This document shows, one piece after another, positions 1 through 6,339 of a stretch of DNA of 8,241 nucleotides. Every line of letters starts with the position of its first letter. The stretch's first letter is position 1. Below the pieces are notes generated by a model that was not told the origin of the DNA, did no database searches, and worked only from the letters and a program-made list of their open reading frames with translations. The stretch is from DAONJL01 sp035405645 [NCBI: bacterium] (GTDB lineage Bacteria > JAGOBX01 > DAONJL01), in the NCBI GenBank assembly GCA_035405645.1, contig DAONJL010000002.1, positions 95,896 through 104,136 on the forward strand, in the 5' to 3' direction. The position numbers and the translations under genes were made by a program.

Positions 1-16
1 TTATTTTTTCAAACAT
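1..16 (-). CDS. Possible start of a downstream gene, cut by window edge
   Basis: An ATG on the minus strand at 16-14 opens a frame reading M-F-E-K-I before the window ends. It begins one base after the stop codon of the phospholipase D gene (TAA at 20-18, then T, then ATG), a spacing typical of translationally coupled operon genes in this tight cluster. No Shine-Dalgarno sequence precedes it, and five codons cannot identify a product. It could equally be chance in AT-rich sequence. Confidence 0.2.
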
Positions 17-17
17 A

Positions 18-1352
18 TTAAAATAATGTTAATGTTGTAATATTTATTATATCTTTTAATTTTGAAAAAATATTTCTTTTCTTCCATTCTGAATATTTTA
101 TCTCTTTTGATTTTTTTAAATCTTCTAAAAATATTTCTTTCATTTGTAATGCTATGTCTTTATCTATTATATCAACATTGCATTCATAATTCATAAAAAA
201 TGCTCTATCTAAAAAATTTGTTGAACCAATTGATACATATATATCATCTGCAATAATATATTTAGCATGTAATACCTGTCCTTTTAATTCATATAACTCA
301 ATTCCATTTTTTAATAAATTACTAAAAAAAATCCTTGAAGCACGGCGAATTACTGGTAAATCTGTTTCACCAGGTAATATTATTTTTACATTAACTCCTC
401 TTTCAACTGCACTTTTTAATGCATTTCGTATATAAATATTTGGAACAAAATAAGCATTCGTTATATAAATATATTCTTTTGCATTATTTATTATTTCTAT
501 ATAATTATCTAATAGTTCATAATGTCCAAAAAATGGATATGTTGAAACAATTCGAACTTTTGTCCTGTTTTTTACTTTTATCTCATTTTTTCTTTCTATT
601 GGTTTTTTATATGGTTTGATAAAATTTTCTACTTTTTCCTTTATTTCATTTAATAGAGGTATATGAATATTTTTATATACTATTCCCCAACCTGCATCTT
701 TCCAACTTAACCAGAATGAATCTTCTAAATCTTTTATTGAATCTCCTACTATATAAACACCCAAATCGCGCCAATATTTATATTCTTTACCTAAACCTAT
801 GCCACTTACTACTCCATAATTTCCATCAACCACTAATACTTTCCTATGATTTCTATAATCAATTCGTAGTATTGTCCAATTAAATACAGGATTATAAACT
901 CTTACATTTATTCCTTCTGCTAATAAACTGCAATATACTTTACTATCAGTATTTCTAGTGCCTATTGCATCAATTACTACATATATTTTTATCCCATCTT
1001 TTGATTTTGTTTTTAATAATTCAATAAATTTTTTACCAACTTCATCATTTCTAAATATATATTCTTCTAATAAAATGTATTCTCTGGCATTTTTTATTAA
1101 TTCTTCCATTTTTTTTAATACTTGCTCTCCATTATCTAATATTTCAACATAATTATTTTTTTTTAGTTTTACATTTGTTATTTTATTAATATAATCTTGA
1201 AAAAATTCACTTTTTATTTCATCATCTTCTGGATTAAATTTTTCTTCTACTTTTAAACCTTCTCTAATTAAATATGCAAATCTTGATGTGAATTTTGTGC
1301 AATTAATAGATGATAATGAAATTATTAAACATATAATATAAAAAAAATTCAT
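18..1352 (-). CDS. cls: Cardiolipin synthase-type phospholipase D family protein
   Basis: The protein has 444 residues and two phospholipase D HKD motifs: H169-x-K171-x4-D176 (in RNHRKVLVVD) and H362-x-K364-x4-D369 followed by GSTN (376-379). The family's bacterial cardiolipin synthases join two phosphatidylglycerol molecules, or PG and a second phospholipid, at the inner membrane through a phospho-histidine intermediate. Cls-like context is clear: YRNHRK before motif 1 and a downstream W-R-D segment (194-196). The N-terminus is one hydrophobic stretch (about residues 3-16) ending at Cys18, not the two membrane helices of classical Cls, so it may be a signal anchor or a loose lipobox (S-I-N-C; Asn at -1 is unusual). 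The GGxN usual after motif 1 reads SGIG, losing the Asn. ATG start; no Shine-Dalgarno; 23 bp after tmk, probably the same transcript. The superfamily is certain; cardiolipin synthesis, as opposed to another phosphatidyl transfer, is likely. Confidence 0.82.
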   Translation of the reverse strand: MNFFYIICLIISLSSINCTKFTSRFAYLIREGLKVEEKFNPEDDEIKSEFFQDYINKITNVKLKKNNYVEILDNGEQVLKKMEELIKNAREYILLEEYIFRNDEVGKKFIELLKTKSKDGIKIYVVIDAIGTRNTDSKVYCSLLAEGINVRVYNPVFNWTILRIDYRNHRKVLVVDGNYGVVSGIGLGKEYKYWRDLGVYIVGDSIKDLEDSFWLSWKDAGWGIVYKNIHIPLLNEIKEKVENFIKPYKKPIERKNEIKVKNRTKVRIVSTYPFFGHYELLDNYIEIINNAKEYIYITNAYFVPNIYIRNALKSAVERGVNVKIILPGETDLPVIRRASRIFFSNLLKNGIELYELKGQVLHAKYIIADDIYVSIGSTNFLDRAFFMNYECNVDIIDKDIALQMKEIFLEDLKKSKEIKYSEWKKRNIFSKLKDIINITTLTLF

Positions 1353-1375
1353 TATTTATTTTTAAAATTAATTTA

Positions 1376-2032
1376 TTATATATTTTTAATTTTTTGTTCT
1401 ATTAATTCAACTATTTTTTTGTGTATTTCTTCTATGCTTTTATTTACTTTTATTAAACAAATTCTTTCTGGTTCCTTTTTCATTATTTTTCTATAGCCAT
1501 TTCTTACTTTTTGATGAAATTTTAAACTTTCAGCTTCTATCCTATCCATCTCTCCTTTTTTTGAATGTTTTTTATCAATATTTTTTGTCTTATTTAATCC
1601 TTCTTCTATTTCTATATCCATTAAAAATGTTATATCTGGTTTTCTATTATTTGTTGCAATATTATTTAATTCAATAATAAAATTTAAATCAATTCCTCTT
1701 CCATATCCTTGATAGGCTAATGAAGCATCTGTAAATCTATCACATATAATTACTTTTCCTGATTTTAATTCTTTTTCTATTTTTTCTGCTACTAATTGTC
1801 TTCTACTTGCTATGTATAATAATAATTCTGTGTATTTGTCCATTTCTTTATTTTTTTTATCCAATAAAATATTTCTGATTTGTTCTGAAATCTTTGTTCC
1901 ACCAGGCTCTCTTGTATATATTACTTCTCTACCCTTTTTCTTAAAATATTTTATTAATAAATTTGCTTGTGTAGTTTTACCACTCCCTTCTGGACCTTCA
2001 AATGTTATAAATATACCTTTTTTTGCTTTCAT
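1376..2032 (-). CDS. tmk: Thymidylate kinase
   Basis: Cytosolic thymidylate kinase converts dTMP to dTDP with ATP, the committed step to dTTP for DNA synthesis. The 218-residue length is normal for the family. The P-loop is EGPEGSGKTT (residues 12-21). It is followed by YTREPGGT (39-46), the dTMP-binding loop, then CDRFTDASLAYQGYGRG (97-113), which holds the DR(F/Y) catalytic motif and the thymine-contacting SxAYQG segment. A Lys-rich LID region (about 148-160) leads into DRIEAESLKFHQKVRNGY (163-180). The ATG start is supported by AAGGAG six bases upstream; this Shine-Dalgarno overlaps the parB stop codon, so translation is probably coupled. It sits between parB and the phospholipase D gene in one run of co-oriented genes. 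Nothing looks degraded. Confidence 0.96.
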   Translation of the reverse strand: MKAKKGIFITFEGPEGSGKTTQANLLIKYFKKKGREVIYTREPGGTKISEQIRNILLDKKNKEMDKYTELLLYIASRRQLVAEKIEKELKSGKVIICDRFTDASLAYQGYGRGIDLNFIIELNNIATNNRKPDITFLMDIEIEEGLNKTKNIDKKHSKKGEMDRIEAESLKFHQKVRNGYRKIMKKEPERICLIKVNKSIEEIHKKIVELIEQKIKNI

Positions 2033-2038
2033 ATTATT

Positions 2039-2044
2039 CTCCTT
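2039..2044 (-). promoter_or_regulatory. Shine-Dalgarno of tmk overlapping parB stop
   Basis: AAGGAG on the minus strand, six bases before the tmk ATG. The parB TAA (2045-2043) runs into it as TAAGGAG, so ribosomes ending on parB lie over the tmk initiation site. This confirms the tmk start. Confidence 0.8.
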
Positions 2045-2921
2045 AATTTTTTATATTTATTAATGTATCAAATAATTTTTGAAAATCATCAATTGAATAA
2101 TATTCAATCATTATTAACCCTTTATTATTTTTATCCTTTATTTTTACTTTCGTTTTTAATTTTTCACTTAATTGTTCTTCTAATAATTTTATATCAGGAT
2201 TTATATCATTTATTTTTTGGCTTTTTTCCAGGGCATCTATTTCTTCCAATGTTTTGTTTTGCCATTTCTTAACTAATTTTTCAGTATCATGAACACTTAA
2301 ATTTTTTTCAATTATTAAATTATATGCTTTTCTTTGAATATTTGGATTATCTAAACCTAATAGAGCCCTTGCATGACCAGATGTTATTTTTTTTGTCTCA
2401 ATTCCTTCTTTTACTAAATGAGGCAAATTTAATAATCGTAATGTGTTTGTAATCGCTACTCGACTTTTTCCAACTTTTTCTGCTATTTCTTGATGTGTTA
2501 ATTTAAATTCAGTAATCAAACGCTGATAACCTTTTGCTTCTTCTATTGGATTTAAATTTTCTCTTTGTAAATTTTCTACTAATGCCATTAACAACATTTT
2601 TATATCATCAATATTTCGAATAATTGCTGGTATTGTTTTTCTACCTATTTTTTTAAATGCTCTAAATCTCCGTTCACCTTCTATTATTTCATATCTGTCA
2701 CCTATTTTTCTAACACTAATTGGATGTATTATTCCACATTCTGCAATTGAATTACTTAATTCTTCTACATGTTCTTCTTTTATTGTATCTCTGGGTTGAT
2801 ATGGATTTGGATTAATTAATTCAAGTGGTATTTCTTCAATTTTTTCTATTTCTGTTTGATTATTTTGACTTTTAGAAACAAATAATGCCTCTAAACCTTT
2901 TCCTAATGCTTTTTTATTCAT
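2043..2921 (-). CDS. parB: Chromosome partitioning protein ParB (Spo0J family)
   Basis: ParB is a CTP-dependent DNA clamp that loads at parS, slides onto flanking DNA, stimulates ParA ATPase and recruits SMC to the origin region. The 292 residues show the family layout: an N-terminal lead (MNKKALGKGLEALF) that in Spo0J/ParB proteins contacts ParA; the NPNPYQPR box (37-44); the CTP-binding GERRFRA motif (82-88); ENLQRENLNPIEEA (117-129 region); a helix-turn-helix at about 143-163 that reads parS; SGHARALLG (181-189); and a C-terminal dimerisation domain (about 240-292). The gene overlaps the parA stop by four bases (ATGA) and has GAGGTG eight bases before its ATG. Two parS sites in this window are its expected targets, one of them in the leader of its own operon, which suggests autoregulation. 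Confidence 0.97.
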   Translation of the reverse strand: MNKKALGKGLEALFVSKSQNNQTEIEKIEEIPLELINPNPYQPRDTIKEEHVEELSNSIAECGIIHPISVRKIGDRYEIIEGERRFRAFKKIGRKTIPAIIRNIDDIKMLLMALVENLQRENLNPIEEAKGYQRLITEFKLTHQEIAEKVGKSRVAITNTLRLLNLPHLVKEGIETKKITSGHARALLGLDNPNIQRKAYNLIIEKNLSVHDTEKLVKKWQNKTLEEIDALEKSQKINDINPDIKLLEEQLSEKLKTKVKIKDKNNKGLIMIEYYSIDDFQKLFDTLINIKN

Positions 2922-3676
2922 TCTTTAATCACCTCTTTTGCTAATGATATATACGCTAATGCACCTTTTGATGTTATATCATATTCTATTATTGATTTTC
3001 CATACGAAGGCGCTTCACTTAATTTAACATTTCTAGGTATAACTGTTTTAAAAACTAAATCTTTATAAAAATTTCTAACTTCTTCTTCTACTTCATAAGA
3101 TATATTTGTTCTAACATCGAACATTGTTAAAAGTATTCCTTCTATATTTATCTCTTTATTTAAATTTTTTTTTACTAATTCTATTGTTTTCATTAATTCA
3201 GTTAAACCTTCAAGAGCATAATATTCTGTTTGTAAAGCAATAATAACACTATTTGATGCTGTTAATGCATTTAATGTTAATATTCCTAATGATGGTGGAC
3301 AATCAATAATTATAAAATCATATTTTTCTATAATTGCTGAAATATTGTCTTTTAAAATATAATTCTTATCTTCAAATTCTAATAATTCTATTTGAGCTCC
3401 ATTTAATTCATTATTTGAGGGTATTATATCTAAATTTTCTAAAGATGTCTTTAAAATTACTTCCTCTATTTTTATTTTTCCTAATAATAATTCATAAATT
3501 GATTTAGATATAGAATTTTTATCTATTCCTAATCCACTTGTAGCATTTCCTTGTGGATCAATATCAATTAATAATATTTTTCGGTTTAAAATAGATAAAG
3601 CTGCTGATAAATTTACTGCTGTTGTAGTTTTTCCTACTCCACCTTTTTGATTTGCTATTGTAATAATTTTTTTCAT
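2918..3676 (-). CDS. parA: Chromosome partitioning ATPase ParA (Soj family)
   Basis: ParA/Soj is a deviant-Walker ATPase that dimerises on the nucleoid with ATP and is released by ParB, moving the origin region. Soj homologues also act on DnaA. The 252-residue protein starts directly with the ATPase fold, as chromosomal Soj does, and lacks the N-terminal DNA-binding extension of the large plasmid ParAs. The deviant Walker A is KGGVGKTT (11-18) with the signature Lys11. The A' motif is DIDPQGN (38-44), Walker B is FIIIDCPPSLG (121-131), and the C-terminal RNVKLSEAPSYGKSI segment (215-229) is typical of Soj. It is the first gene after the 78-bp gap holding a promoter and a parS site. No Shine-Dalgarno precedes the ATG, unlike parB, so start recognition must rely on something else. 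All key residues are present. Confidence 0.97.
   Translation of the reverse strand: MKKIITIANQKGGVGKTTTAVNLSAALSILNRKILLIDIDPQGNATSGLGIDKNSISKSIYELLLGKIKIEEVILKTSLENLDIIPSNNELNGAQIELLEFEDKNYILKDNISAIIEKYDFIIIDCPPSLGILTLNALTASNSVIIALQTEYYALEGLTELMKTIELVKKNLNKEINIEGILLTMFDVRTNISYEVEEEVRNFYKDLVFKTVIPRNVKLSEAPSYGKSIIEYDITSKGALAYISLAKEVIKE
2930..2935 (-). promoter_or_regulatory. Shine-Dalgarno of parB inside parA
   Basis: GAGGTG on the minus strand, eight bases before the parB ATG and inside the last codons of parA. Together with the four-base stop/start overlap it supports the chosen parB start and coupled synthesis of ParA and ParB. Confidence 0.75.
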
Positions 3677-3691
3677 AATAATAAAAATAAT

Positions 3692-3707
3692 TGTTTCATG
3701 TGAAACA
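3692..3707. promoter_or_regulatory. parS: parS centromere site upstream of parA
   Basis: TGTTTCATGTGAAACA is a 16-bp near-perfect palindrome differing at one central base from the ParB/Spo0J site TGTTTCACGTGAAACA known across bacteria. It lies 15 bp before the parA ATG, inside the predicted leader of the parA promoter. It should be a loading site for the ParB encoded two genes on, and could also damp transcription of its own operon. The same central variant recurs at 6323-6338. Confidence 0.88.
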
Positions 3708-3730
3708 TTTTTTATCTATATTTTTTAATT

Positions 3731-3758
3731 ATTTTATTACATTTTTTTATTTTGTCAA
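3731..3758 (-). promoter_or_regulatory. Predicted sigma-70 promoter of parA operon
   Basis: On the minus strand a perfect -35 TTGACA (3758-3753) is followed after 16 bp by a -10 TAAAAT (3736-3731), five of six to TATAAT. The -35 overlaps the rsmG stop codon TGA (3757-3755). Transcription would start near 3724, giving a leader of about 48 bases that includes the parS at 3692-3707 before the parA ATG at 3676. In sequence this AT-rich a -10 match is cheap, but the intact TTGACA is not. No equally good pair was seen elsewhere. Confidence 0.55.
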
Positions 3759-4455
3759 GAAAAATTTTTTATTAATTTTTTTATGTTAAAATTTTTATTT
3801 TCAATTTTTTTAAATTTAATAATATATCTTTTAAAATTATCAAAATTAAATTCTTTAATTTGCTCTAATTTTAAACCAGTATTAAATAATAATTCATTGA
3901 ATTTATGATTATTTATATATTCAACAATCATTTTTTCAGTTAAAGAGGTTATTATTAAACTATTTTTTTTTATTAAGTATGTTGAGTATATAATTGAAAT
4001 AGGAAACTTTTTAAAAGCTCTAAATATAACAATATCAAAATCAATAGTATTGATTTTTAAATATTTATTTATATCAATATTAATAATTTCAACATTTGAT
4101 AATTCTAATTTTTTTATTAAACTTTCCAAAAAGTTACATATATTTTTTTTAGAATCTAATAAATAAAGAAATATATTTGGTTTAATTATTTTAATTGGTA
4201 TTCCTGGAAAACCAGCACCAGTTCCTATATCTAATACTTTAATCTTTTCATCTGAAATAAAAAAAGAATATAATAATGAATCAATGAAATCTTTTAAATA
4301 TATATCTTCAATTTTTTTATGACCACAAATATTTTTTTATGATTTATTATTATTTCATAATATTTTTCGAATATATATATTATATTTTTCTCATTATATA
4401 ATTTAAATAATTTGAATTTATCATTTATTTCTTTAATTATTTCATTATAATTCAT
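3755..4455 (-). pseudogene. rsmG: 16S rRNA m7G527 methyltransferase RsmG, single frameshift
   Basis: RsmG (GidB) uses S-adenosylmethionine to methylate N7 of G527 in 16S rRNA. Two reading frames together give a full 233-residue RsmG. The first runs from ATG at 4455 (M-N-Y-N-E-I-I-K) to a seven-A run at 4338-4332; the second, one base back, continues to the TGA at 3755. The second frame has KKIEDIYLKDFIDSL (family KHxxDSL region), the SAM-binding VLDIGTGAGFPGIPIKI, LLDSKKNICNFLESL and a FRAF motif. Reading straight on in the first frame meets a stop at 4296-4294. One more A in the run restores the whole gene, so only a single base separates it from intact. Causes could be a recent mutation, a homopolymer sequencing error, or productive slippage on the A run. 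The start overlaps the mnmG end by 11 bases, as in many gidA-gidB pairs, and has no Shine-Dalgarno. Homology is certain; whether it is functional is open. Confidence 0.9.
4311..4341. repeat. Short direct repeat around the rsmG frameshift
   Basis: The 11-mer ATTTTTTTATG occurs at 4311-4321 and again at 4331-4341, 20 bp apart. On the coding strand both copies read CATAAAAAAAT and encode His-Lys-Lys. The upstream copy contains the seven-A run where the frame breaks. Copy-to-copy slippage or a homopolymer contraction could both explain the missing base. Confidence 0.75.
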
Positions 4456-6316
4456 TTTGTTTTTTTATGTAAAAAATTAAATTATTTATATCTGAAGGAG
4501 TGATTCCTGGAATTTTCAATGCTTCACTAATTGTTTTAGGTTGAATTTTATCTAATTTTTCTTTTGCTTCTTTTTTTAATGAATTTATTTTAAAATAATC
4601 AATATTTTTTGGAATTATATAATTTTCATATTTTTTAATTTTTTCTATTTCTTTAAGTTGTTTATTTATATATCCTTGATATTTTATGGATATTTCTGCT
4701 TCATCTATTACTTCATATTTATATTTATCTTTAAAATTATTATCTAACTCAAAAATAAATTCTTTTGTTATATTTGGTCTTTTTAAAATTTCATAAAGTG
4801 ATGTACCTGTTTCTAATTTATTTTCATTAAATGAGATTAATAAATTATTTACTTTTTCATTATTTAGTGATAATTTGTAATTTTTTATTTCAATAATAAA
4901 TCTTTCAATATCTTTTTCAAATTTCTCTATCTCTTTTATTTCAATTTCATTTAATAAATTTAATTTTTTCGAATATTTTAATAATCTTATATGAGTATTT
5001 GTATGTCGCAATAATAACCTAAATTCAGCTCTTGAAGTAAACATTCTATAGGGTTCATTTGTTCCTTTTAAAACTAAATCATCTATCATAACACCTGTAT
5101 AAGCTTCATTTCTTTTTAATATTAAAGGTTCATTATTTAATATTTTTTGAACAGCATTTATTCCAACTATTATTCCCTGTGCACCAGCTTCCTCATAACC
5201 ACTTGTTCCATTTACCTGTCCTGCAAAAAATAAATTTTCAATAATTTTTGATTCTAAAGAATGAAATAATTGAGTAGGAGGAAAAAAATCATATTCAATA
5301 GCATACCCTGGCCTTAATATTTCAATATTTTCTAAACCTTTAATAGTTTTTAAATACTTATATTGTATTTCAAGTGGTAAACTTGTTGACAAACCATTTG
5401 GATAATATTCAGTTGTATTTCTACCAAGAGGTTCTAAAAAAACTTGATGATAGTGACCAGGAAATTTTACGATTTTATCTTCAATTGAAGGACAATATCG
5501 TGGTCCAATTGATTTTATTTTTCCGCCATATAATGCAGATTTTAATAAATTATCTCTTATTATTTTATGAGTTTCTTCATTTGTATATGTTAAATAGCAT
5601 GAAACTTGTTCAATTTTTTTTTGTTTTGACCAAAATGAAAATAATGGCGGAGGTTCATCTCCTTCTTGTTTCTCTAATATTTCAAAATTTATTGTTTTTC
5701 CATCTATTCTTGGTGGAGTTCCAGTTTTTAATCTTGAAACCATAATTCCATATTTTTTTAATGAATTAGATAAATATTCACAACTTATTTCTGAAATTCT
5801 TCCTCCTTTAATTGTTTTATCACCAATATGAATAATTCCATTTAAAAAAGTTCCAGCTGTAATAATAACAACTTTACAATATATCTTATGACCGTATTCA
5901 GTTATTACACCTTTAATTTTATTATTTTCAACTATTAAATCAATTACATTATCTTGCTTTAATGTTAAATTTATATTTTTTTCTAATAATTCTTTCATAA
6001 GAGAAGAATATAACATTCTATCAGCTTGTGCTCTAATTGATTGAACAGCCGGACCTTTTTTCTTATTTAATAATCTAAATTGAATACCAGTTTCATCAAT
6101 TACTTTTGCCATTAATCCTCCAAGTGCATCAATCTCTTTAACAAGATTACCTTTTGAAATACCCCCTATACAAGGATTACAAGACATTTGTGCAATAGTA
6201 TCTAAATGATGAGTAATAAGTAATACTTTGCAGCCTAATTTTGCAGAAATATTAGCCGCTTCACAACCTGCATGACCAGCACCAATAACTATTATATCAT
6301 AATCTAAATTACTCAT
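4445..6316 (-). CDS. mnmG: tRNA uridine-5-carboxymethylaminomethyl modification enzyme MnmG (GidA)
   Basis: MnmG is the FAD- and folate-dependent partner of the GTPase MnmE; together they install the (carboxymethyl)aminomethyl group on U34 of tRNAs reading two-fold degenerate codons. The length of 623 residues is normal. The FAD-binding GAGHAGCEAA is at 12-21, SCNPCIGG at 45-52 includes Cys46, and GPRYCPSIEDK (271-281) contains Cys275; these match the two conserved cysteines of the family. YYPNGLSTSLP (304-314), FAGQVNGTSGYEEAGAQG (364-381) and MFTSRAEFRLLLRH (425-438) follow. The helical C-terminal part that binds tRNA and MnmE is complete. The ATG at 6316 has no Shine-Dalgarno because a parS palindrome fills the 23-bp gap to ftsA. 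rsmG follows with an 11-base overlap. mnmE is not in the window. Confidence 0.97.
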   Translation of the reverse strand: MSNLDYDIIVIGAGHAGCEAANISAKLGCKVLLITHHLDTIAQMSCNPCIGGISKGNLVKEIDALGGLMAKVIDETGIQFRLLNKKKGPAVQSIRAQADRMLYSSLMKELLEKNINLTLKQDNVIDLIVENNKIKGVITEYGHKIYCKVVIITAGTFLNGIIHIGDKTIKGGRISEISCEYLSNSLKKYGIMVSRLKTGTPPRIDGKTINFEILEKQEGDEPPPLFSFWSKQKKIEQVSCYLTYTNEETHKIIRDNLLKSALYGGKIKSIGPRYCPSIEDKIVKFPGHYHQVFLEPLGRNTTEYYPNGLSTSLPLEIQYKYLKTIKGLENIEILRPGYAIEYDFFPPTQLFHSLESKIIENLFFAGQVNGTSGYEEAGAQGIIVGINAVQKILNNEPLILKRNEAYTGVMIDDLVLKGTNEPYRMFTSRAEFRLLLRHTNTHIRLLKYSKKLNLLNEIEIKEIEKFEKDIERFIIEIKNYKLSLNNEKVNNLLISFNENKLETGTSLYEILKRPNITKEFIFELDNNFKDKYKYEVIDEAEISIKYQGYINKQLKEIEKIKKYENYIIPKNIDYFKINSLKKEAKEKLDKIQPKTISEALKIPGITPSDINNLIFYIKKQNEL

Positions 6317-6322
6317 AAAAAA

Positions 6323-6338
6323 AGTTTCATGTGAAACA
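6323..6338. promoter_or_regulatory. parS: parS centromere site between ftsA and mnmG
   Basis: AGTTTCATGTGAAACA has the same 14-bp core (GTTTCATGTGAAAC) as the site before parA, in the same orientation, and differs from it only at the first outer base. It occupies most of the 23-bp gap between the ftsA stop (6342-6340) and the mnmG ATG, ending six bases from that ATG. Two such copies 2.6 kb apart beside parAB match the known clustering of parS near parAB and the origin. Confidence 0.86.
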
Positions 6339-6339
6339 A

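Noticed and set aside
363-370. Perfect parS half-site TGTTTCAC inside the cls gene
   Set aside because: The other half (CAGGTAAT) does not match, and the bases encode the family-typical P-G-E-T segment of the phospholipase D protein, so chance is sufficient.
3552-3560. DnaA-box-like TGTGGATCA (one mismatch to TGTGGATAA)
   Set aside because: It encodes the invariant Asp-Pro-Gln of ParA and stands alone; I saw no cluster of boxes or AT-rich unwinding element in a gap.
3755-4129. A separate 124-codon gene starting at TTG 4129
   Set aside because: The frame continues upstream through the RsmG SAM-binding motif to about 4336; this is the tail of rsmG, and TTG 4129 is an internal Leu codon.
4369-4383. 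Alternating AT run, possible unwinding element
   Set aside because: It lies inside the first reading frame of rsmG (F-I-Y-I-I), is short, and is unremarkable in a genome this AT-rich.
5374-5745. Plus-strand open frame of 123 codons opposite mnmG
   Set aside because: It lies wholly antisense to a strongly conserved part of mnmG, and its low-complexity Leu/Phe-rich product has no recognisable domain. The same applies to the plus-strand frames at 419-619, 958-1152, 1812-2063, 1967-2272 and 7250-7474.
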